Below, piece by piece: positions 15,221-21,710 of a stretch of DNA of 25,744 nucleotides. The stretch comes from an uncultured Streptococcus sp. (GTDB lineage Bacteria; Bacillota; Bacilli; Lactobacillales; Streptococcaceae), in contig CAAEFF010000002.1 of the NCBI GenBank assembly GCA_900755085.1, positions 1-25,744 of the forward strand. Direction: 5' to 3'. The translations under genes and the position numbers were made by a program. Position 1 is the stretch's first letter; each line of letters begins with the position of its first letter. The notes under the pieces are model-generated. The model did not search any database. It saw nothing but the letters and a program-made list of their open reading frames with translations, and was not told where the DNA came from.

Positions 15221-15862
15221 TTATTCTTCTATTATAATATTGTGACGTTTCAAATAGTCTTTCGCAAGAGCGGTCACAATCATTCCTTTTTTAATTCGAA
15301 TCCTATCATGATCAGATAGGTTCATTTCAATTAACTTTTTTTCAGTTAATAAGCCAACCTTTTCAACAGATTTCGGTTGTGTTTCATTCTTTGTCACATC
15401 ATTTAAAGGTTTATTGTTTTCTCCACAAGTAGATTCTTCTAGCAATGATAGCAATTCTTCTTTTTTATAGAATTGAACACCATATCGAAGAAGCTTTTCG
15501 TACTGTTCTTGAAGATCTTGAAACAATAAGGCTTTTGAAGTTTGTTTAAACTGATGGAAGTCAAATGATTCTACTGGAACCAAGACTTTCTTTCCTTTCA
15601 ACAAACTTTTAATGACAACAGCTTCATCAGCATTTAGCGGACACAAAGAAGCGATTCGCATCATTGCATCAAAACCAATTGATTCTACTAGAATGATATC
15701 AGCACTACTTGATTGTTTCACAACTTGATAACCTTCTTTCGATACGATTTCAGGAATATCAAATGCTCCGATAACAAATACTGAGGCCTTATGCGTTTCA
15801 ACCTGTATTTTATCCATTAAACGGTCTGTAATCAAATCTACGATCTTATCTAGATTCTCCAT
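15221..15862 (-). CDS. Conserved Firmicute ethanolamine-utilisation protein of unknown function
   Basis: 213 residues from MENLDKIVDLITDRLMDK, chosen because GGAGG lies 10 bases upstream; an ORF extension of eight codons runs through that site and is rejected. It resembles the family found only in non-proteobacterial eut operons (TIGRFAM's eut_hyp model as I remember it). Three parts are visible. Residues 1-20 are an amphipathic helix of encapsulation type. Residues about 25-125 are an alpha/beta domain with SVFVIGAFDIPEIVSK, a flavoprotein-like run of strands and KGKKVLVPVESFDF. Residues about 165-213 are a small module ending KKGMIVTALAKDYLKRHNII, which resembles the EutT N-terminus. It occupies roughly the position of eutJ but has no Hsp70-like motif. 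No catalytic function can be assigned. Confidence 0.85.
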   Translation of the reverse strand: MENLDKIVDLITDRLMDKIQVETHKASVFVIGAFDIPEIVSKEGYQVVKQSSSADIILVESIGFDAMMRIASLCPLNADEAVVIKSLLKGKKVLVPVESFDFHQFKQTSKALLFQDLQEQYEKLLRYGVQFYKKEELLSLLEESTCGENNKPLNDVTKNETQPKSVEKVGLLTEKKLIEMNLSDHDRIRIKKGMIVTALAKDYLKRHNIIIEE

Positions 15863-15888
15863 TTTTGACCTACCTCCAACAACCAATA

Positions 15889-16515
15889 CTAGTCTTTAAT
15901 AATCCGACCACGGATTCCTTTACTAAAGCCACAAGCATTGGCTTCATCGTAATCGATATGCATATAAGTTGCAAATTTAGGGCTGACACGAATTACAACA
16001 TCGTCAAAGATTAATGGTCTTGCACCTTCAACCTTCACTTTAACAATATCATGATTTTTCACACCCATTTTTTCTGCATCTTCAGGCGTCATATGAACAT
16101 GGCGTTTTGCTACAATTAAACCTTTATCCAAGGAAACTGACTTATCACCATTCACTAATACAATACCTGGAGTACCTTCAATATCACCACTTTCACGAAT
16201 AGGTGCTTTGACTCCTAGTTGTAAGCAGTCTGTAAGTGATACCTCTACTTGAGACTCTTTTCTAACAGGTCCCAAAATAACGACATTATGAAAAGCTCCT
16301 TTTGGACCTACTACAGTCAACCGTTCTTTTGAAGCATATTGTCCAGGCTGAGATAAATCTTTAGCCTTCGTCAATTCATATCCAGTCCCAAACAGCGCAT
16401 CTAATTCTTTACGACTTAAATGCACATGTCTCCCACTAGCTTCCACTTCAAATGAGCCATCTAATTCATTTTGAATCCTATCAATAACTTTATCAATTAA
16501 ATTTTCAAATGACAT
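15889..16515 (-). CDS. pduL: PduL-type phosphotransacylase
   Basis: 208 residues from MSFENLIDKVIDRI, with GGAG six bases upstream; five upstream codons are open but start poorly. PduL converts acetyl-CoA and phosphate to acetyl phosphate and recycles CoA inside the compartment. Two repeated PduL domains each show the metal-binding histidine motif: GRHVHLSRKELDALFG (about residues 32-47) and VAKRHVHMTPEDAEKMGV (about 136-153). GPVRKESQVEVSLTDC and the C-terminal MHIDYDEANACGF are also conserved, the latter giving another histidine for zinc binding. Residues 2-18 form an amphipathic encapsulation-type helix. It stands in for EutD, which is absent from this window. Confidence 0.96.
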   Translation of the reverse strand: MSFENLIDKVIDRIQNELDGSFEVEASGRHVHLSRKELDALFGTGYELTKAKDLSQPGQYASKERLTVVGPKGAFHNVVILGPVRKESQVEVSLTDCLQLGVKAPIRESGDIEGTPGIVLVNGDKSVSLDKGLIVAKRHVHMTPEDAEKMGVKNHDIVKVKVEGARPLIFDDVVIRVSPKFATYMHIDYDEANACGFSKGIRGRIIKD

Positions 16516-16531
16516 TGTTATTCTCCACATT

Positions 16532-17173
16532 CTATTCTAAAATAAGCCACACTAAAACTTCAATTGATTTCAATAATGCTATCAGTTTCTCTGCATAGAT
16601 ATCCTGATTATCCGATGATACTAGCAGTAATTCCTTACGGATATTTACAATTTCAAGATATAATTCATAACAAGAAAGTTTCCAGCTTTCACATTTAAAA
16701 TCAACTCTTATACTACCTTGATCCAACTGTTTAATGACTCGAATGGACTGTAAATCTTCATTTGTCCCAAAATTTGGATTATAAAATGAGATATCCTCTT
16801 CGATATAACAGCCGACAAGTTTTTCTACTATTTGAAGTAAAATCCCTAATTGATCAACTTTCTCATCTAAATATGAAAGATGAAGTTCCTTTTGACATTT
16901 TAGAAAATACGTATATAGTTTCGTTAGCTTGAAAAGTAGTGGATACACAGCAGACTCTTCTAGAGACGAAACAGTCATATGAAATGGTTTACTAATCTCT
17001 GTTTGAGTTTTATTTGGCAAATCAGAATAAACTATCTGAATATGGCGATCATGCAAAAAACCTTTTGCAGCTGGAGTCAATTTATCATCATTCGAAAGTT
17101 TTAAGATATTTTGCTCACTGATCTTGCCATCTTTTATTAGCTTTCTAATTCGTGATTCAGTATAAACTGTCAT
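16532..17173 (-). CDS. eutT: EutT, ATP:cob(I)alamin adenosyltransferase lacking the metal-binding cysteine motif
   Basis: 213 residues from MTVYTESRIRKLIKDGKISE, with AGAAGGA nine bases upstream; an open GTG seven codons earlier is rejected. EutT makes the adenosylcobalamin used by EutBC. The N-terminal module (about residues 5-48) contains DDKLTPAAKGFLHDRHIQIV, which matches the LTPSAR-ELLESRHLRI region of enterobacterial EutT. The rest (about 65-213) is helical and consistent with the EutT adenosyltransferase domain, but I see no strongly diagnostic motif there. The enterobacterial H-x11-C-C-x2-C iron site is absent. A metal-independent EutT class has been described in Listeria and other Firmicutes, and this fits it. 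It follows the eutM pair after a 167-base gap with a hairpin. Confidence 0.82.
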   Translation of the reverse strand: MTVYTESRIRKLIKDGKISEQNILKLSNDDKLTPAAKGFLHDRHIQIVYSDLPNKTQTEISKPFHMTVSSLEESAVYPLLFKLTKLYTYFLKCQKELHLSYLDEKVDQLGILLQIVEKLVGCYIEEDISFYNPNFGTNEDLQSIRVIKQLDQGSIRVDFKCESWKLSCYELYLEIVNIRKELLLVSSDNQDIYAEKLIALLKSIEVLVWLILE

Positions 17174-17214
17174 GCATTCACATCCTTCTACCACAAATTA
17201 ACCACAGGGATACA

Positions 17215-17245
17215 ACGAGGTTGAGATGTAACTTCCCAACCTCGT
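17215..17245 (-). other. Stable hairpin between eutM2 and eutT
   Basis: Within the 167-base gap at 17174-17340, the minus strand forms a 12-bp stem (9 Watson-Crick pairs, ACGAGGTTG with CAACCTCGT, plus G-U, G-C and A-U pairs inside) with a 7-base loop. It is followed by TGTATCCC, not a U-tract, so it is not a standard terminator. It may protect the 3' end of the abundant shell-gene message, mark a processing site, or reduce readthrough into eutT. The rest of the gap shows no ORF and no ANTAR-type hexaloop. Confidence 0.6.
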
Positions 17246-17340
17246 ACAGCTATTAACATGAATGAATATTCTTTACATCAAAATGCTTATTCCTATCAAA
17301 ACATTAATTGCTGATTACCTGATTGAGAAATTATAAAAAT

Positions 17341-17622
17341 CTACTCTTTATGAGGTAGGATAACTTCTACTTCAGAATGTGGACGTGGGATGACATGTAC
17401 TGAAATTAATTCACCTACATTTTCAGCAGCTGCTGCTCCTGCATCTGTTGCAGCTTTAACTGCACCTACATCACCACGAACCATTACAGTTACCAATCCA
17501 GCACCAACTTGTTGTTTACCAATCAATGTAACATTTGCTGCTTTTACCATAGCATCTGCTGCTTCGATAGCACCTACTAAACCTTTTGTTTCAACCATTC
17601 CTAATGCGTTTGCGTTTGACAT
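17341..17622 (-). CDS. eutM: EutM paralogue 2, hexameric microcompartment shell protein
   Basis: 93 residues, a single BMC domain: ALGMVETKGLVGAIEAADAM at the N-terminus, VTLIGKQQVGAGLVTVMVRG and SVHVIPRPHSEVEVILP at the C-terminus. It forms hexamers that tile the shell facets. It differs from its upstream twin only at residue 2 (Ser instead of Ala), one Asn for Ile in AAAENVGEL, and the last few residues (HKE instead of HPSAE). A strong AGGAGG precedes the ATG. It is the downstream copy of a tandem pair, separated by 28 bases. Confidence 0.96.
   Translation of the reverse strand: MSNANALGMVETKGLVGAIEAADAMVKAANVTLIGKQQVGAGLVTVMVRGDVGAVKAATDAGAAAAENVGELISVHVIPRPHSEVEVILPHKE
17534..17618 (-). 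repeat. 85-bp perfect direct repeat within eutM2 (partner 17850-17934)
   Basis: Bases 17534-17618 are identical to 17850-17934 in eutM1. They cover the 5' end of each gene from just after codon 2. The remaining two-thirds of the genes differ at about 12 positions, nearly all at third codon positions. Uneven divergence suggests partial gene conversion or selection on the 5' coding region. The spacing of 316 bases would allow recombination to delete or add one eutM copy. Confidence 0.9.
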
Positions 17623-17650
17623 AATCTTTTCCTCCTATTATTAAACCTAA

Positions 17651-17938
17651 TTATTCAGCTGATGGATGTGGTAGAATAACTTCTACTTCAGAGTGTGGAC
17701 GTGGGATTACGTGAACTGAAATTAATTCACCCACAATTTCAGCAGCTGCTGCTCCTGCGTCTGTTGCTGCTTTAACCGCACCTACGTCACCACGAACCAT
17801 TACAGTTACCAATCCAGCACCGACTTGTTGTTTACCAATCAATGTAACGTTTGCTGCTTTTACCATAGCATCTGCTGCTTCGATAGCACCTACTAAACCT
17901 TTTGTTTCAACCATTCCTAATGCGTTTGCGTTTGCCAT
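17651..17938 (-). CDS. eutM: EutM paralogue 1, hexameric microcompartment shell protein
   Basis: 95 residues from MANANALGMVETKGLVGAIE; TTGGAGG upstream serves as the Shine-Dalgarno, and the open TTG within it is not a start. It is a one-domain BMC protein with the K-G-L-V-G-A-I-E-A-A-D-A-M start, the V-R-G-D-V-G-A-V-K-A-A central strand-helix, and the SVHVIPRPHSEVEVILP end. It lies 31 bases after eutE. Two near-identical copies in tandem would raise output of the major facet protein, or allow mixed hexamers. PduA is the closest homologue, and the eut context sets the name. Confidence 0.96.
   Translation of the reverse strand: MANANALGMVETKGLVGAIEAADAMVKAANVTLIGKQQVGAGLVTVMVRGDVGAVKAATDAGAAAAEIVGELISVHVIPRPHSEVEVILPHPSAE
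17850..17934 (-). repeat. 85-bp perfect direct repeat within eutM1 (partner 17534-17618)
   Basis: This is the upstream copy of the eutM direct repeat, identical over 85 bases to 17534-17618. Identity ends at a synonymous A/G difference (17849 versus 17533) on one side and at codon 2 (Ala versus Ser) on the other. Confidence 0.9.
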
Positions 17939-17969
17939 TTTAATTTCCTCCAATTATGAAATGAATAAG

Positions 17970-19454
17970 TTATTTAGTTAATTTTGATAACACACGTTGA
18001 ACAAGCAGATCAACTAATTGTTCTTCATCTACTTGCTTATCAACTTCACAGCGTTGACAGTCAAGATTTTCTTGATTTTCAGCCTTTCTTAAATCTGACA
18101 ATTCTGCAGTACCATAAGCGACACGGCGAATATTAATCAAATTCAATGGGCTGACATTATCAGATGTTGCGCTTCCACCTACAGCTCCACAACCTAAAGT
18201 AAAGGCTGGGAACAAACCTGTTGTAGCACCAACTCCTCCTAAAGCAGCAGGAGTATTGACCAAAAGTCTTGAAACAGGTTTTCTTAAGGCAAATTCTCGA
18301 ACGATACTTTCATCTTGGGTGTGGATAGCTAATGTGTGTCCAGCTCCTTCATGATGAAGAATTCGAATACTCAACTCACATGCTTCTTCCCAATTTTTAA
18401 CAGTATAGAAACCAAGAACAGGAGCAAGTTTTTCCATAGAATATGGATATTGTTTTCCGACTCCTTCACCGTCAGCGATCAAAACACGAGCATCATCTGG
18501 AACAGAAATTCCTGCCAGTTTAGCGATCACTTGAGGTGTTTTACCTACCATTTTTGGATTCATTGCTCCACTAGGTAGAATAATGAAGGAACCAAGTTTC
18601 TTAGCATCTTCTTTAGGAACGAAGTAAGCACCTTGACGTTTGAACTCTTCAACAACCTTATCTTTTGTTTCTTCTTCGACAATGATTGATTGTTCAGAAG
18701 CACAGATCACACCATTATCAAACGTTTTTGAATCTAGGATTTGACGAACTGCTTTAGGAATATCGGCAGTTTTTTCGATAAAGGCTGGACCATTACCAGG
18801 ACCTACCCCAATAGCAGGTGTTCCTGATGAATACGCAGCTTTTACCATTGCATTCCCACCAGTTGCCAAGATCAAGTTTGTATCTTTGTGTTTCATCAAT
18901 TCATTGGTTGCTTCAATAGAAACTCGTTGAATAACACCGATTGCACCTTCGGGACACCCTGCTGAAACTGCAGCTTTTTTAATAATATCAACGGTTTCAT
19001 TGATACATTTTGCAGCATGTGGGTGTGGAGAGAAAACAATACTGTTTCCACCTTTTAAAGCGATAAGCGCTTTATACATTACTGTTGAAGTTGGATTGGT
19101 TGAAGGGATTAATCCGGCAACCACACCAACTGGAACACCAACTTCAATAACTTTGTTCTCTTTATCTTCGTTCAAAATACCAACTGTACGCATATCCTTG
19201 ATTTCTTCAAGAATACCTTTTGAGGCAAGGGCATTTTTTAAAACTTTATCTTGCCACTTTCCAAATCCAGTTTCTTCTGCGGCCATTTTGGCTAAACGTT
19301 CTCTTTGATCATAACAAGCTTTAGCTACAACTTTTACAATCGTATCGATTTGTTCCTGACTCATCAATGCTAGTTTTTGTTGTGCAACTTTAGCTCGTTG
19401 AATCAAATGGCGAACTTCTTGTATAGATAAAAGATCTTTATCTTCAATATACAT
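17970..19454 (-). CDS. eutE: EutE, CoA-acylating acetaldehyde dehydrogenase
   Basis: 494 residues, slightly longer than the roughly 467 of the enterobacterial enzyme. EutE oxidises acetaldehyde with NAD+ and CoA to acetyl-CoA inside the compartment. The catalytic cysteine is Cys251 in TFDNGVICASEQS. PVGVVAGLIPSTNPTSTVMY (about residues 108-127) and IGVGPGNGPAFIEKTADIPK are typical of the acylating subgroup. Unlike enterobacterial EutE, no N-terminal targeting helix is evident. The extension instead lies at the C-terminus: after a Cys-containing linker (CQRC), residues 475-494 (DEEQLVDLLVQRVLSKL core) make an amphipathic helix that may be the encapsulation peptide. AGGAG precedes the ATG. PduP is the alternative homologue. 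Confidence 0.95.
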   Translation of the reverse strand: MYIEDKDLLSIQEVRHLIQRAKVAQQKLALMSQEQIDTIVKVVAKACYDQRERLAKMAAEETGFGKWQDKVLKNALASKGILEEIKDMRTVGILNEDKENKVIEVGVPVGVVAGLIPSTNPTSTVMYKALIALKGGNSIVFSPHPHAAKCINETVDIIKKAAVSAGCPEGAIGVIQRVSIEATNELMKHKDTNLILATGGNAMVKAAYSSGTPAIGVGPGNGPAFIEKTADIPKAVRQILDSKTFDNGVICASEQSIIVEEETKDKVVEEFKRQGAYFVPKEDAKKLGSFIILPSGAMNPKMVGKTPQVIAKLAGISVPDDARVLIADGEGVGKQYPYSMEKLAPVLGFYTVKNWEEACELSIRILHHEGAGHTLAIHTQDESIVREFALRKPVSRLLVNTPAALGGVGATTGLFPAFTLGCGAVGGSATSDNVSPLNLINIRRVAYGTAELSDLRKAENQENLDCQRCEVDKQVDEEQLVDLLVQRVLSKLTK

Positions 19455-19465
19455 TCAACTTTCTC

Positions 19466-20086
19466 CTATGATTTCAATTTCAGTAAAGCTTGAATTAGTA
19501 ATTGTTTGTTCGCAAATTTAATTTCTTTCTTAGATAGATCGATTTTATCTTCCCGATAAGCAATACTTCTTAATTCAACAACTTTGAATTTATTTAATTC
19601 TTCCTCAGAGTATTTCTGTTGTCCTTCTGTTAGAACCTCTTCATCAACTATAATTTCAGAAATGACATCTTCAACAAAAGCTGTTTCATGATCTGATATT
19701 AAAGGTTTTGGATTAACTTCAGGTACATCTATCGAATCAATTGCTTCTAGAACACTCTCTTCTATAGATGAAGAAGTTTCAGCTTTGGACACATCTTTAT
19801 TCACTTCCTTTTGAATTGGAAGGAGGATCGAATCAGTTTGCGAGTCTAATCGTGCAATCACGTGACTATGAAGATAGTATGGTTGATCTTGTGCAATTTC
19901 AACTGCAGCTTCCACTGCTGATCTTACTGCACTAACATCTCCAACTAATTGAACCGTATTTAACCCTGACTTAACGGTTTCTACATTCAATAGTGAGACG
20001 TTGGCAGCTTTCAGTGCAGCATCGGCAACTACGACTGCCCCAAGAAAACCTCGTACTTCAATTAATCCAAGTGCTTTTTCTGCCAT
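19466..20086 (-). CDS. EutK-like BMC shell protein with C-terminal basic Rho-N/SAP-like tail
   Basis: 206 residues from MAEKALGLIEVRGFLGAVVV; GAGG lies 7 bases upstream, and the open GTG two codons earlier is rejected. Residues about 4-88 are a BMC domain ending YLHSHVIARLDSQTDSILL. Residues about 93-160 are a low-complexity acidic linker rich in Glu, Ser, Ile and Val. Residues about 163-206 (FKVVELRSIAYREDKIDLSKKEIKFANKQL, in parts) form a small helical, lysine-rich domain similar to Rho-N/SAP folds. Enterobacterial EutK also joins a BMC domain to a C-terminal putative nucleic-acid-binding domain, so the layout is analogous, but the tail differs. The tail may bind RNA, DNA or enzyme cargo at the shell's inner face. 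Confidence 0.85.
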   Translation of the reverse strand: MAEKALGLIEVRGFLGAVVVADAALKAANVSLLNVETVKSGLNTVQLVGDVSAVRSAVEAAVEIAQDQPYYLHSHVIARLDSQTDSILLPIQKEVNKDVSKAETSSSIEESVLEAIDSIDVPEVNPKPLISDHETAFVEDVISEIIVDEEVLTEGQQKYSEEELNKFKVVELRSIAYREDKIDLSKKEIKFANKQLLIQALLKLKS

Positions 20087-20100
20087 AAGCACACCTCATC

Positions 20101-20754
20101 TTAATAACTCTTTGGATTATCTGCAATACTTTGAACAGTTTGGGCAAATGCATCACATGCTGCACGACATGCAGATTGAGAGCCAATCAATAATCCACCT
20201 GCAAAGTTTGTTTCACTTGGTGGTCCATAAAATGCACCAACCGATACATCAGCAGCTTTTAAAGCTGCATCCAGAGCTACCATAGCTTCTGCAGGAGGAG
20301 CAATTAAATAAGCAATGGCTGTTCCTTCTTCTGCGTTTGCACCTTCCGAAAGATAACTACCTGCTCTCGAAATGCAATGAGCAAAATATGGGATGCTGTC
20401 GTCATCATTTGCACTATAGAAACTAGCTCCATTTTCAATTTCATAAACTACAACATCTAAACCACTACGAACTTCTTCCGGATTTGGACCTGCCAAAATA
20501 CCGATAACTTCACCAGCTAACTTAGTAGAAGCATTCCCAGCTCCAGCATACATACTACGAGCATAAACAACTTCAACATCAGCTGCTTTTGTCGCTTCAT
20601 CCAAAGCAACATAAGTTACATCATCACAGTCAGAAGTAACAATTCCCAAACTTCTATGATGTGGTTTCAGTTCCAATGATGCTGCTAACCCTGCATCTAC
20701 ATTAGGAATTAATAATGCACTTAATACGTTAGCGCCAAGTCTATCATTTTTCAA
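20101..20754 (-). CDS. eutL: EutL, trimeric tandem-BMC shell protein
   Basis: 217 residues, family length. EutL is a fused double BMC-domain protein that forms pseudohexameric trimers with a gated central pore. Signature blocks are LELKPHHRSLGIVTSDCDDV (about residues 27-46), YAGAGNASTKLAGEVIGILAGPNPEEV in two parts, and AYLIAPPAEAMVALDAALKAADV near residue 150. FYGPPSETNFAGGLLIGSQSAC is the typical C-terminal half. The only in-frame start is TTG at 20754 with a weak GGGG site, because a stop lies two codons upstream; this rare start may lower EutL output relative to EutM. It follows eutC by 16 bases. Confidence 0.95.
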   Translation of the reverse strand: MKNDRLGANVLSALLIPNVDAGLAASLELKPHHRSLGIVTSDCDDVTYVALDEATKAADVEVVYARSMYAGAGNASTKLAGEVIGILAGPNPEEVRSGLDVVVYEIENGASFYSANDDDSIPYFAHCISRAGSYLSEGANAEEGTAIAYLIAPPAEAMVALDAALKAADVSVGAFYGPPSETNFAGGLLIGSQSACRAACDAFAQTVQSIADNPKSY

Positions 20755-20770
20755 AATCTAAACCCCATTT

Positions 20771-21694
20771 CTATTTTAATTCTACCCCTGACTTCTTATT
20801 ATCAAGAATCTTCTTAATAATTTCAGCCACGTAGGCTCCAGCTTCAACTGCAGGAGTTCCACCTTTATGAATGTTTGATACTACTGTACGACGTGATTCT
20901 GGCATCCCAACTGTTGGTTTATAAGCCATATAAGCACTCATCGATTCAGCTGTCACCAAACCAGGACGTTCTCCTACTAGCATACAGATAACCTCAGCTC
21001 CTGTAAGTTCAGCGATTTGGTCCATTGCAGCTACCCGAGCATGTTTGATGAAAAGAACTTCATTAAAATCTAGACCAAACATTTTCAAACCTTGTTTTAA
21101 GGCTGGTAAGAAATCTCTTACGTTTGCTTCAATCGCTGATGAACTCAAACCATCACCAACAACGATTTGTACTTTTGGATTTGGTTTACAAGATTCTTTA
21201 ATGATTTTCTGTTGATCTTCTGGGAATACACGACCATAGTCCGGACGAGTTAAGTATTCATCTTTCGTTGATGCTTTTGTTTGAACAGGAATGAATCCCA
21301 TTTCTTTAACAAAATCATCTGAAACATATGAGAACACCGCATCTTGAGCTGCAGCATGGTCTGCACGGAAACGAAGAACTGTCTCAGTCTTATAACGGTT
21401 TCCTGCTCTCCACAATCCCAAACGAGCTGGTGTGAATTTTTTAATTTTACGATAAGCTTCTTCGTTAATTGCATTTGGAACTAAAAACTGTTCCTGAATA
21501 TCCACTTCTGTTATATCTGGAATAATTCCATCTTCAATAGTCGTTTCTTCTTTATCAGGTTGAACACCATTCTTTTCAAGAGACTTAAATTCAGAGTTTT
21601 GTGTTTGCTCTTCCTTTTTTAGCTCTGTAACAGTATCCGTATCCATTTCGCTTAACAAAGAACGAATCATTTCTTTTAAATCTTGTTCATTCAC
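20771..21694 (-). CDS. eutC: EutC, ethanolamine ammonia-lyase small subunit
   Basis: 307 residues from a GTG (VNEQDLKEMIRSLLSEM). The upstream TTG at 21700 sits only two bases after GGAGG, whereas the GTG has an 8-base spacing, so I choose the GTG. EutC pairs with EutB and helps bind adenosylcobalamin; the complex splits ethanolamine to acetaldehyde and ammonia. Residues 1-17 form an amphipathic helix that matches the known EutC encapsulation peptide. An acidic linker runs to about residue 80. The conserved core contains TPARLGLWRAGNRYKTETVL, RFRADHAAAQDAVFSYV, PDYGRVFP, VQIVVGDGLSSSAIEANV and MLVGERPGLVTAESMSAYM. The last part, NIHKGGTPAVEAGAYVAEII, is also diagnostic. Confidence 0.96.
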   Translation of the reverse strand: MNEQDLKEMIRSLLSEMDTDTVTELKKEEQTQNSEFKSLEKNGVQPDKEETTIEDGIIPDITEVDIQEQFLVPNAINEEAYRKIKKFTPARLGLWRAGNRYKTETVLRFRADHAAAQDAVFSYVSDDFVKEMGFIPVQTKASTKDEYLTRPDYGRVFPEDQQKIIKESCKPNPKVQIVVGDGLSSSAIEANVRDFLPALKQGLKMFGLDFNEVLFIKHARVAAMDQIAELTGAEVICMLVGERPGLVTAESMSAYMAYKPTVGMPESRRTVVSNIHKGGTPAVEAGAYVAEIIKKILDNKKSGVELK

Positions 21695-21710
21695 TGTCAA
21701 TACCTCCTTA

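Noticed and set aside
15221..15862. Identification as EutJ.
   Set aside because: EutJ is Hsp70/actin-like; this protein has no phosphate-loop motifs of that fold and a different domain layout.
17215..17245. The hairpin in the eutM-eutT gap as an intrinsic terminator.
   Set aside because: The stem is good but the following bases are TGTATCCC, not a U-tract. It is reported as an unassigned hairpin.
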